12,744 nucleotides of DNA from Actinomycetota bacterium (lineage in GTDB: Bacteria; Cyanobacteriota; Vampirovibrionia; Obscuribacterales; Obscuribacteraceae). Position 1 is the stretch's first letter, and each line of letters begins with the position of its first letter. The notes under the pieces were generated by a model, which was not told the origin of the DNA, made no database searches, and worked only from the letters and a program-made list of their open reading frames with translations. The position numbers and the translations under genes are program-made. The DNA is taken from positions 1 through 12,744 of the forward strand of contig CAJCIF010000338.1 in NCBI GenBank assembly GCA_903970355.1, in the 5' to 3' direction. Shown here piece by piece: positions 6,903 to 12,744 of the stretch.

Positions 6903-8357
6903 ATGCTTTCCAAAACTGCAAGTTCGAGTGTTGTTGGACTTGTAGCTCTAACGTGCATTTTGACAGGCAGTCCATACGCGTCTGCAAGCGAAGAGCCTTG
7001 CGAGCTTAAAACAAACGTTTCCAAAATAGACCGAACTTTTATGGTTGCGGAAGAAATTTGCCGCGGAAATATACGAACGCAAAAATTGGGACTGTTACAT
7101 GCTCCTGCCCCAATTTTAATGGCAGGTGCGAGCTACCCCAGTCCCTTCACTCGGGATGGTTCTATCAATGCATGGAACGGAATCGGTCTCGTTTATCCAG
7201 GCGTCGGAAAAAATACTTTGCTCGCCGTACTTGAAGAACAGGATGGAAAGGTTTCCATTAGCGGGGAAATTTTTGATGATGCTATTTGGATACCAGCAGC
7301 ATGGCAGGAATATCTGTATTCAGGCGACAAAGAATTCCTAAAAACAGCTTTTACGGCTAGCAAAGAGACTTTGCAAACGCTTGAAAGTAAAATGTTTGAC
7401 GAGCCTCTTGGTTTGTTTAGAGGCGCGGGAGTCTCATGCGACGGGATTTCAGGCTACCCGGATAAGTTTTTAGGGGAGCATTCATCTGCAGGTGAAATGC
7501 ATGCACTATCGACGAATTGTGCTTATTTTGCAGCCTATAAGACTTTGGAGCTAATGGCTAAGGAACTTGGTGAAGAACCAGATCCTAAATGGTCAACCAA
7601 ATCTGAAGCGCTTAAAGCAAGTATCAATAAGCAATTCTGGGATGAGAAACGCGGAACTTACAAATTTATCGTCGATTCAGAGACGGGCAATGACAGCCAG
7701 GAAGCTCTCGGACTCGCGCTTGCAATTATTTATGGCATACCTGATGAAGAACAAACTAAATCGATTTTTAGTCACATTCAACTCACGAAATATGGCATTG
7801 CTTGCTTGTGGCCACCTTTTCCTCGGTTCGCAAAAGTAGGAGGATATGGCTATCACAGCGGTCTGTTATGGCCTTACATTCAAGCTTTTTGGGCAGATGC
7901 ATGTGTGTTAACAAAACACTTTGATCTCTTTGATTCGGAATTTGAGAAAGTTACTGAAATCAGTTTGAGGGAAGGATGGTTTTACCAGACTTATGAACCG
8001 ATTGCCGGCATGCCTTCAGGCGGTGTTGCTGCAACTCACAATAAACTGCCATTGAATACGCCGGCACGCGCTTACCAAAGTTGGAGTGCCACAGGCTACA
8101 TTCGAATGGTGATGTTAGGTATACTCGGAATGAGGTTTGCCCCAAATGGAATTACGTTTCAGCCACACCTTCCAAAATCGATTACCGAACTTACCCTCAG
8201 CAATTTCCACTATCGAAACGGTATCTTCAACATTCATATAACAGGCAAAGGCAATACCGTTTCCAGTATCAACATTGATGAAAAACCAGCGGCCGACAAT
8301 TTATTGAGCGCAGATCAAAGCGGAACGCATGCGATCGAAATAGTCCTTTCTGAATAA
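6903..8357 (+). CDS. secreted six-hairpin (alpha/alpha)6-barrel glycoside-hydrolase-like protein (484 aa)
   Basis: Probably acts on a glycan outside the cytoplasmic membrane. Residues 1-28 form a signal peptide with an A-S-A cleavage site (26-28). The mature part looks like an (alpha/alpha)6 glycosidase: FTRDGSINAWNG near 82-92, GEIFDDAIWIPAAWQEYL near 121-138, long amphipathic helices through about 400, then QSWSATGYIRMVMLGILG near 392-409 and a C-terminal beta segment (FAPNGITFQPHLP, then FHYRNGIFNIHITGKG). That ending is typical of GH63/GH65/GH78-like clans. Catalytic acids cannot be assigned firmly; Asp85, Asp125/Asp126, Asp180 and Glu192 are candidates. It follows the LCP gene and precedes the TPR gene by 27 nt, all in one direction, so a role in trimming or remodelling the polymer handled by the LCP ligase is a reasonable inference. 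It could instead be a scavenging or catalytically inactive glycan-binding protein. Confidence 0.75.
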   Translation: MLSKTASSSVVGLVALTCILTGSPYASASEEPCELKTNVSKIDRTFMVAEEICRGNIRTQKLGLLHAPAPILMAGASYPSPFTRDGSINAWNGIGLVYPGVGKNTLLAVLEEQDGKVSISGEIFDDAIWIPAAWQEYLYSGDKEFLKTAFTASKETLQTLESKMFDEPLGLFRGAGVSCDGISGYPDKFLGEHSSAGEMHALSTNCAYFAAYKTLELMAKELGEEPDPKWSTKSEALKASINKQFWDEKRGTYKFIVDSETGNDSQEALGLALAIIYGIPDEEQTKSIFSHIQLTKYGIACLWPPFPRFAKVGGYGYHSGLLWPYIQAFWADACVLTKHFDLFDSEFEKVTEISLREGWFYQTYEPIAGMPSGGVAATHNKLPLNTPARAYQSWSATGYIRMVMLGILGMRFAPNGITFQPHLPKSITELTLSNFHYRNGIFNIHITGKGNTVSSINIDEKPAADNLLSADQSGTHAIEIVLSE

Positions 8358-8362
8358 AACAG

Positions 8363-8376
8363 TCTGAATAATCAGA
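8363..8376 (+). repeat. short stem-loop between glycosidase and TPR genes
   Basis: TCTGA and TCAGA flank the loop ATAA in the 27-nt gap, ending 8 nt before the TPR start codon. It is only 5 bp and may be chance, but it occupies the place where an SD would be expected and none is seen. Confidence 0.2.
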
Positions 8377-8384
8377 TTCATGCA

Positions 8385-9293
8385 ATGAACGATATCGCCG
8401 ACAAGCAAAATCCGGATTCGTCGAAACCGCAACATCGGAAGATCGGTTTGATTGTCCTCTTGTTGTTCTCAGGTTTTGTTTGCTTCTGTGCGGTTACGTT
8501 TATAACGCATCGTGCTGCTCTGGAAGACTCGTACCATGAGTACGCAAAGTCTACGGCTCGTTTTCCGCTCGGCGAAATAATGGCCCTGCACCTGGAACAG
8601 AATCCTCAAAAGTTTCAGTTACTCACTCACCTTGATGCGCTGCTCTACGGTGCTGAATTTTCAGCTCTGCAGAAGGACTATGCCAAAATGCATGAAACCT
8701 TATCTGAAGCCGTTAAAGTTGCTATTGAAGTATTTGGACCAAAATCAGAATTTTTGCGTGCTGTATACACCGCGCAGGGAAATCATGAAAGTGACTTCAA
8801 GAAATGGCACGAATCCATAGATGCTTACAGTCATGCTATTGAAATTGATTCGACTGATGCCATTACCTATAACTGTCGGGCTCGATCTTATTTCAAGATC
8901 GAAAAATTTCAATCTTCAATCGACGATCTCACAAAGGCAATCGCGCTCGATCCTAAATCAATTGGGCTATATCGTTTTCGTGCTCATGAATACGGACTAT
9001 TGCAAAAGTATCAGGACGCACTCAGTGATTACAACACCATCATTGCCTTAGCACCGAGAGATGGTCAGGCATATCTTTGGCGAGGATACACATTCTTCCA
9101 GCTTGGGCAGTATCCGAAAGCGATAGCAGATTTGAATAAGGAAATTGAAATCGACCCGAAAGAAAAGGATACATATTATTGGCTGGGACGAATCTACGAG
9201 CAGCTAGGAGAGTCTGAAAAAGCAAGGGAATTGTATTCTAAGTCTCAAACTTTTTCGAGTGGCCATTCCACCGTATCTAGGCTGGCTGAATAG
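8385..9293 (+). CDS. membrane-anchored tetratricopeptide repeat protein (302 aa)
   Basis: TPR proteins are scaffolds for protein-protein contacts. A short polar N-terminus (1-19) is followed by one membrane segment at about 20-41 (KIGLIVLLLFSGFVCFCAV) and then a soluble helical part, probably outside the cytoplasmic membrane. About five 34-residue TPR units run from 125 to 290. The central ones are clear: AITYNCRARSYFKIEKF / SSIDDLTKAIALDP, then GLYRFRAHEYGLLQKYQDAL, then AYLWRGYTFFQLGQYPKAI / ADLNKEIEIDP, then YYWLGRIYEQLGESEKARE. The region 60-120 is helical but more divergent. It starts 27 nt after the glycosidase gene on the same strand and so probably belongs to the LCP operon, perhaps as an assembly factor for envelope enzymes. 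Its last 49 nt overlap the convergent DUF2071 gene. The fold is secure and the partners are unknown. Confidence 0.88.
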   Translation: MNDIADKQNPDSSKPQHRKIGLIVLLLFSGFVCFCAVTFITHRAALEDSYHEYAKSTARFPLGEIMALHLEQNPQKFQLLTHLDALLYGAEFSALQKDYAKMHETLSEAVKVAIEVFGPKSEFLRAVYTAQGNHESDFKKWHESIDAYSHAIEIDSTDAITYNCRARSYFKIEKFQSSIDDLTKAIALDPKSIGLYRFRAHEYGLLQKYQDALSDYNTIIALAPRDGQAYLWRGYTFFQLGQYPKAIADLNKEIEIDPKEKDTYYWLGRIYEQLGESEKARELYSKSQTFSSGHSTVSRLAE

Positions 9294-9985
9294 TGGAGCA
9301 GTGGTTTTGACTTGAAGTTGAAACCGTATTGAGCGCCAATTTGGTTGATTCTAAATTCGGCTTCTGCAGGTTGAAGAGGCCAGGGCGGATGGTGCACATT
9401 GCCGCAGTAAATATCACCATTTCGGTCGCTTGTAAAAAGACAGTAGCGCTCCGTGAGGAAGGCTTCAAGAGAGCCTTTGCTGGATAAAACAACTTGTCCA
9501 GTTGGTTGATATGCGCAATCCAATTTCAAATGCGGTTGTGTGCCATGGCGACGTTCACTTCTGTACAAAGTCTTTCCGTTTTCTTTTGTGGAGCTCATTC
9601 TGGCATCCCAATAAGGCAAGTGAAAAAACTGGCGGGCAAATCTCACAGCAAGTGGATTTGCTGCGTCGAGACTAAAGAAATAGACTCCAGCTTTATCATT
9701 TCTGCGAACATAAGTACGCAAATTCAGCTCCAGAAAATAAGAAATCCAGGGCATCGCTGGTAACCAGCGGGAGCGCACATGGCACATATGCAGAGGCACT
9801 AGTCCTACCCAGGCATCACCCTCATATGTATCGATGGTCAAACCAGGAGGAATGAAATGTTCGAGTTGCTGAGGTCGCATTGGCCAGTGCGCAAATAAGA
9901 GATCGCCCCAGGTCTGTGCCATTACATATGGTGCAGTGGGGAGCGGAAACGGGCGGTGATCAGTCTCAAGAAGTATGTTTGACAT
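9245..9985 (-). CDS. DUF2071 / YqjF-family protein (246 aa)
   Basis: Matches the DUF2071 family (YqjF-like, related in fold to acetoacetate decarboxylase) in sequence pattern: WGDLLFAHWPM near 26-36, LEHFIPPGLTIDTYEGDAWVG near 41-61, then VRSRWLPAMPW, FLELNLRTYVRRNDKAGVYFFSLDA near 84-108, and LPYWDARM near 123-130. The full family length is present and I see no signal peptide or membrane segment, so it is likely cytoplasmic. The biochemical function of the family is not established, and nothing here indicates a substrate. The ATG at 9985 is preceded by AAAAGG at a short 4-nt spacing. The gene is convergent with the TPR gene and overlaps its last 49 nt. It is probably a single-gene transcript unrelated to its neighbours. 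Confidence 0.88.
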   Translation of the reverse strand: MSNILLETDHRPFPLPTAPYVMAQTWGDLLFAHWPMRPQQLEHFIPPGLTIDTYEGDAWVGLVPLHMCHVRSRWLPAMPWISYFLELNLRTYVRRNDKAGVYFFSLDAANPLAVRFARQFFHLPYWDARMSSTKENGKTLYRSERRHGTQPHLKLDCAYQPTGQVVLSSKGSLEAFLTERYCLFTSDRNGDIYCGNVHHPPWPLQPAEAEFRINQIGAQYGFNFKSKPLLHYSASLDTVEWPLEKV

Positions 9986-10008
9986 AGCGCCTTTTCAGTA
10001 GCCTATAG

Positions 10009-10014
10009 ATTATA
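10009..10014 (-). promoter_or_regulatory. possible -10 box of the DUF2071 gene
   Basis: A perfect TATAAT on the minus strand lies 23 nt before the ATG at 9985, which would give a 5' leader of roughly 15-17 nt containing the AAAAGG SD. No clear -35 hexamer lies 16-18 nt upstream, so this is tentative. Confidence 0.4.
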
Positions 10015-10157
10015 ACGATCACATGGAACGTCGCTCCCCCGGCTGATTTTGTGTGCAGGGCAAACTCGATTTCGCACCGACAGGCGCTATAACAGCGCGT
10101 TGATGCATTTGCTTTGGTGCGCAATTGCACGCCATTCTCATATTGTTGAGGATGCGA

Positions 10158-10171
10158 ACGGATATATCCGT
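10158..10171. repeat. 14-bp perfect palindrome ACGGATATATCCGT
   Basis: A perfect self-complementary 14-mer with an AT-rich centre, the size and shape of a dimeric repressor operator. It lies about 170 nt upstream of the DUF2071 start. By composition alone about one such 14-mer palindrome is expected in a sequence of this window's length, so it is a candidate only. Confidence 0.35.
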
Positions 10172-10245
10172 GGAGTGAAGACAATTAAGAACGCAAGTAC
10201 AGGATGCATTAACTCGACACATATTTTTTCCATCTAAAAGCATCC

Positions 10246-10255
10246 ACCTATAGGT
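10246..10255. repeat. 10-bp perfect palindrome ACCTATAGGT
   Basis: Perfect palindrome. Its CCTATAG core recurs at 10002-10008 beside the presumed DUF2071 -10 box, which could mean a shared regulator, but both are short enough to be chance. Confidence 0.25.
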
Positions 10256-10372
10256 TACTTTTGAACAGTGACACACTACATCGATATGCACTGGTGCCAT
10301 CCAGACGGTTGTCATTTAACTCACCTGGCTAGTTTTGAACATGTTACTTACATGGCTATTCATTGCCATTTG

Positions 10373-10392
10373 CACATGCGATCGTGCATGTG
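10373..10392. repeat. inverted repeat CACATGC-N6-GCATGTG
   Basis: Perfect 7-bp arms around GATCGT, lying 21 nt beyond the stop codon of the minus-strand coiled-coil gene. No T-run follows on the minus strand, so a classical intrinsic terminator is unlikely. It may be a binding site or a 3'-end hairpin. Confidence 0.35.
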
Positions 10393-10413
10393 ATTTTACT
10401 CATAATGCAGTTT

Positions 10414-11034
10414 CTAGCTTTCGGGCGTTGACCCGGGTTCCCTATATGTGGAGGGGCGACTTTTCGTTTCTTGTTGGTTTTCTAATTCAGTCAATGCCTT
10501 CTTTCCATTCTGTTGAGTGGAAATGTAGTTTTCAATCAAGCGCGTTGAAAAGTCCGCACTTTCTGAAATGAGCAACATTTGCCTGCGCAGTTCGTGAATC
10601 TCATCGTCCATAGCGGCAACCTTCTTCCTCAATTCAATTACTTCCGACGTTGCATTGATCTGGTACTTACCGGAAATTCGATCTCGCACTCCATTGGCGA
10701 TCGAAATGAAAGGCACAAACGGAAAAAGAATCAGCAGAAAAGGAGCAAGAACAACACCGCAAACGGCCGCTATTGCAAATGCAATCCATCCGATCGGATT
10801 GATCAAACAAACGATGGCAAGTGCAAGCAAAGCAAAGATTGGAACGATCAAACTCGATTTGCGCGGTCCAATCTTGTTTGGTCGTATAACTTCACGATCT
10901 GACTCCAAAGCACAACCCCCTGACTTGCTAAGTGGATTATACTGCTTCTCACGAATGAGCTCGTCTGGGCATAATGGACGAAAGGTTGGGGGTCTCCGGC
11001 ACTTTTCACAAAATGTTGCGTCTTGTTCAAACAT
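10414..11034 (-). CDS. unrecognised membrane protein with N-terminal Cys cluster and C-terminal coiled coil (206 aa)
   Basis: I do not recognise a family. The N-terminus has Cys9-x2-Cys12, Cys22 and Cys41 (FCEKCRRPP, then PLCPDE), resembling a small or degenerate zinc ribbon. Residues about 61-113 are strongly hydrophobic, probably two membrane passes with an Asn-Pro-Ile-Gly turn near 79-82. Residues about 128-190 are a heptad-like coiled coil (EVIELRKKVAAMDDEIHELRRQM), and the tail is polar and Pro/Ser-rich. The ATG at 11034 is chosen because GGAG lies 8 nt upstream of it. The frame stays open upstream to 11301 but there runs antisense to conserved mlaE codons and reads as low-plausibility sequence. 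Its start codon shares the four bases CATG with the divergent mlaE start, so its promoter must lie inside mlaE. The opposite strand is also open here for a long way, but this frame has the coherent protein architecture. Confidence 0.72.
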   Translation of the reverse strand: MFEQDATFCEKCRRPPTFRPLCPDELIREKQYNPLSKSGGCALESDREVIRPNKIGPRKSSLIVPIFALLALAIVCLINPIGWIAFAIAAVCGVVLAPFLLILFPFVPFISIANGVRDRISGKYQINATSEVIELRKKVAAMDDEIHELRRQMLLISESADFSTRLIENYISTQQNGKKALTELENQQETKSRPSTYREPGSTPES

Positions 11035-11866
11035 GGAAAGTACTCCGCAAAGAAATAAAGGGTTCTTGCAACCGTTTTTAGATTTCTTGAGCCTTTTGGG
11101 CTCAATGATTCTCGGATTGTGGGAACATCGTAATTTCAAGCAATTCGATCGCGGCGCTTTTATCGAAAGTTGCCGGACAATGGGTCCGGGATCTTTCCCG
11201 CTTATTAGTATGTGCGGAGTCTTTGTAGGTCTTGCACTTAGTCTGCAAACGGTCCTGGAAACGCAGAGATTAGGGGTCGATGAACTGGCCGGCGGAGTCA
11301 TTGCAATAGGACTATTGCGAGAACTCGGTCCGCTTACAGTTGGTGTAGCGTGGGCCGGAAGAGTGGCCGCATTGGTCGCGGAAGACTACATTCAACTAAA
11401 CAAAGAAATGAGCGACCAAGAATTTGCGGGCGCTTTTATTTTGCCCCGATGGCTGGCAGCTTTTGTTGTTGCTTTGCCGCTCGATACCTATGGATTGATA
11501 CTTGGATTTGCCGGTGCCGCGGTGACAGCCGCCATATTTGGTGGCATTTCACCAAATCAATTTTTAGAGTCAGCCCATGTGTCAATGACGGATAAAGACG
11601 TAATCGTATTTTTTGCAAAGCTTGTCGGAGTTCTTCCTGCAGTGAGCATAATTTCCACAGCTATTTACTTGCGCACTGAAAAGGAATCGAAACAACGAAC
11701 TGTATCGCGTGCTGTAACTTTTGCAATGATGTGCAGCTATATCGCTCTTTCTTTGTTTACCTGTTTTATCTACGCTCCGCCAAACCATGGGCAGCGTTAT
11801 GCCGCTCCAGATTTGCGTTTCGGACGGTCATCGGATTCATCTGTAATCGAATTTTTAAGGAAGTAA
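11033..11866 (+). CDS. mlaE: MlaE-family lipid ABC transporter permease (277 aa)
   Basis: Inner-membrane permease of the MlaFEDB-type machinery that moves phospholipids between inner and outer membranes, related to plant TGD1. The sequence shows an amphipathic start (residues 10-30, FLQPFLDFLSLLGSMILG), then hydrophobic segments at about 52-75, 83-118, 140-170, 190-213 and 225-247. The family signature RELGPLTVGVAWAGRVAALVAE lies at 96-117, followed by EMSDQEFAGAFILPRWLA, the counterpart of the conserved loop that contacts the ATPase. Length fits the usual 250-280 residues. The ATG at 11033 is chosen; the frame is open back to 10655, but the upstream part is antisense to another gene and is not MlaE-like. 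No SD precedes 11033. mlaD begins 3 nt after its stop. No ATPase gene is adjacent on either side within the window, which is unusual because mlaF normally accompanies mlaE. Confidence 0.9.
   Translation: MESTPQRNKGFLQPFLDFLSLLGSMILGLWEHRNFKQFDRGAFIESCRTMGPGSFPLISMCGVFVGLALSLQTVLETQRLGVDELAGGVIAIGLLRELGPLTVGVAWAGRVAALVAEDYIQLNKEMSDQEFAGAFILPRWLAAFVVALPLDTYGLILGFAGAAVTAAIFGGISPNQFLESAHVSMTDKDVIVFFAKLVGVLPAVSIISTAIYLRTEKESKQRTVSRAVTFAMMCSYIALSLFTCFIYAPPNHGQRYAAPDLRFGRSSDSSVIEFLRK
11043..11046 (-). promoter_or_regulatory. Shine-Dalgarno site of the minus-strand coiled-coil gene, inside mlaE
   Basis: GGAG on the minus strand, 8 nt before the ATG at 11034. It fixes the start of that gene and lies within codons 4-5 of mlaE on the other strand. 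Confidence 0.55.
11087..11105. repeat. 7-bp hairpin in the 5' part of mlaE
   Basis: TTGAGCC (11087-11093) and GGCTCAA (11099-11105) flank the loop TTTTG. On the plus strand it is a stable stem within codons 19-25 of mlaE. On the minus strand it lies 53-71 nt upstream of the coiled-coil gene's ATG, within its presumed leader or promoter. It could affect either gene or reflect codon constraint only. Confidence 0.4.
11857..11863 (+). promoter_or_regulatory. Shine-Dalgarno site of mlaD
   Basis: AAGGAAG sits in the last codons of mlaE, 6 nt before the mlaD ATG at 11870. The strong SD next to the mlaE stop implies efficient reinitiation and a common transcript. Confidence 0.65.
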
Positions 11867-11869
11867 ATC

Positions 11870-12706
11870 ATGTCAGCCAGAAAGCAAACCGGATTAACCA
11901 GTGAGATGTACATAGGGCTCTTTGCGTTAGGCGCGATGATCTTCCTGGCTGGTTTCATGGTGTGGTTTAAGAGCATGACGTTTGGCCCGCAACAACGTTT
12001 TATTGTTTCCTTTCCTGAAATTGGTGGACTGAAGCCGAATGCTCCCGTGACGATCAGTGGCGTCAGGGTGGGAACCGTAGATCGGATAGATCTCAAAGGC
12101 ATAGGAAATGTATTAATCACCGTTCGGATGGATCCTCATGTGATGCCAATTATCAAAGGTTCTCGTTTCGAAATAGAAACATTCGGATTGCTTGGTGCAA
12201 AATACATGGAAATAGAACCGGCGGGAGCAAAGGATGGCGAGCCGGTAGAAATATTGACCGAAAAAACGATAGTAGAAGGTGAAGAACCGGTTGTTGTCGA
12301 AAAAGTATTGAACCGAATCGGCAAAGGTCTAAATGCCCTCAATCTTGAGCAAGACTCTGTTGTGATTGAAAGAAGTCTGGCAAAACTCGAGAAGCTCGAA
12401 GATACCATGTACACCACATCGAACAAGTTTGGCAATTTAGCTACCGATGTCCGCAGCACGAATAGAAAAGTTGACAGCGCTTTAGCTAGTACAGACCTCA
12501 AAAAGACACTCAACAACATGCAAGATGCCAGCGAGAATATTAATAAGGCGGCGCAGCAAACCAATCAGATTCTGGATACTAAACATCCGCTGTTGCATAT
12601 GATCTTCGGAAGACCGGGACATATCAAAGAAAAAGAAACCGTCGTAAAAATTAAGGGTGGCGGCAAAGATACAGAAACGCACACAACTGAAACTAAGAAA
12701 AACTGA
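11870..12706 (+). CDS. mlaD: MlaD/MCE-domain lipid-transport protein (278 aa)
   Basis: Substrate-binding partner of MlaE, anchored in the inner membrane with its MCE domain in the periplasm; MCE domains form hexameric rings with a central lipid channel. One membrane segment lies at about 13-33. The MCE domain spans about 40-118, with RFIVSFPEIGGLKPNAPVTISGVRVGTV and the hydrophobic pore-loop-like FGLLGAKYMEIEP. A helical, coiled-coil-prone region follows at about 140-237 (RSLAKLEKLEDTM, TLNNMQDASENINKAAQQ), then a Lys/Thr/Gly-rich polar tail. At 278 residues it is longer than the short proteobacterial MlaD and closer to MCE proteins with extended helices, such as those of cyanobacteria, plastids or actinobacteria. 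It starts 3 nt after mlaE. The family is certain, while lipid specificity and transport direction are not shown. Confidence 0.92.
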   Translation: MSARKQTGLTSEMYIGLFALGAMIFLAGFMVWFKSMTFGPQQRFIVSFPEIGGLKPNAPVTISGVRVGTVDRIDLKGIGNVLITVRMDPHVMPIIKGSRFEIETFGLLGAKYMEIEPAGAKDGEPVEILTEKTIVEGEEPVVVEKVLNRIGKGLNALNLEQDSVVIERSLAKLEKLEDTMYTTSNKFGNLATDVRSTNRKVDSALASTDLKKTLNNMQDASENINKAAQQTNQILDTKHPLLHMIFGRPGHIKEKETVVKIKGGGKDTETHTTETKKN

Positions 12707-12717
12707 CGCCAGGATAC

Positions 12718-12735
12718 TTTCCAACTTCTTGGAAG
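12718..12735 (+). repeat. stem-loop just after mlaD
   Basis: TTTCCAA (12718-12724) pairs with TTGGAAG (12729-12735) around the loop CTTC, seven pairs including one G-U. It begins 12 nt after the mlaD stop. The window ends 9 nt later without a T-run, so whether it is a terminator cannot be decided. Confidence 0.3.
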
Positions 12736-12744
12736 CAGCTGAAA

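Larger units (their letters stand above)
9986..10413. other. gene-free, dyad-rich intergenic region
   Basis: This 428-nt stretch separates two genes on the minus strand. Open frames of 62-98 codons exist on both strands but lack an SD, recognisable motifs or plausible composition. No tRNA-like T-loop or other RNA gene is recognised. It contains several inverted repeats: GCGCT-N5-AGCGC (10084-10098), the imperfect GGTGCGCAATTGCACGCC (10116-10133), ACGGATATATCCGT (10158-10171), ACCTATAGGT (10246-10255), AACATGTT (10338-10345) and CACATGC-N6-GCATGTG (10373-10392). It also holds the presumed DUF2071 promoter at its left end. Confidence 0.55.

Noticed and set aside
6608..7024. 138-codon minus-strand frame across the LCP tail and glycosidase start
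   Set aside because: It crosses two real genes and the tandem repeat, and its hydrophobic run is the reverse reading of the A-rich repeat.
10049..10100. Possible tRNA-like fold (sequence near CTCGATTTCGCACCGA)
   Set aside because: No consistent acceptor stem, anticodon arm or GTTCRANNC T-loop can be arranged.
10019..10315. 98-codon minus-strand open frame, with a 62-codon plus-strand frame over part of it
   Set aside because: Composition is odd (many Cys, Met and His scattered without pattern), there is no SD, and two opposing frames cover the same DNA; neither looks like a protein.
10655..11032. 126-codon in-frame upstream extension of mlaE
   Set aside because: It is antisense to the coiled-coil gene, reads as basic low-plausibility sequence, and would put a non-membrane domain before a protein that already has the full MlaE length.
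11035..11301. 89-codon upstream extension of the minus-strand coiled-coil gene
   Set aside because: It lies opposite conserved mlaE codons and has no motif; the ATG at 11034 has a well-spaced GGAG.
12136..12564. 142-codon minus-strand frame inside mlaD
   Set aside because: Ser-rich antisense reading of helical mlaD codons with no independent support.

Overview
The window comes from a diderm (Gram-negative-type) bacterium of moderate GC. It carries two TolC-type outer-membrane efflux proteins and an MlaE/MlaD pair, both of which need an outer membrane, together with a LytR-CpsA-Psr (LCP) cell-wall glycopolymer ligase that ends in a LytR_C domain. That mix, with occasional TTG starts and variable Shine-Dalgarno (SD) use, would fit the Cyanobacteria/Melainabacteria side of the tree. 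This placement is inference and no marker gene in the window settles it.

Layout. (1) 1-3337, minus strand: two tandem paralogous TolC-family genes (3337->1865, then 1790->129), followed after 24 nt by the first 34 codons of a secreted protein cut off by the window edge. This looks like the start of an export operon running out of the window. (2) 3486-4856, plus strand: an ACT-domain malic enzyme, divergent from the efflux genes. (3) 5162-9293, plus strand: LCP ligase, a secreted (alpha/alpha)6-barrel glycoside-hydrolase-like protein and a membrane-anchored TPR protein. They are closely spaced and probably co-transcribed, and suggest an envelope-glycan module. A 13-bp tandem repeat fills the gap between the first two. 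(4) 9245-9985, minus strand: a DUF2071 (YqjF-like) protein whose 3' end overlaps the TPR gene tail-to-tail by 49 nt. (5) 9986-10413: about 430 nt without a convincing gene but with several dyad-symmetric elements. (6) 10414-11034, minus strand: an unrecognised protein with an N-terminal Cys cluster, a hydrophobic membrane region and a coiled coil. (7) 11033-12706, plus strand: mlaE then mlaD, separated by 3 nt, for phospholipid transport between the membranes. No MlaF-type ATPase is present in the window.

The most unusual structural points are the shared CATG that supplies the start codons of both mlaE and its divergent neighbour, the identical TATACT-N9-ATG arrangement in front of both TolC paralogues (possibly leaderless transcripts), and the dyad-rich gene-free stretch. 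The recognisable genes belong to known families. I do not see a clear new defence or mobile system, and there are no tRNA, rRNA, CRISPR or insertion-sequence signatures that I can support.
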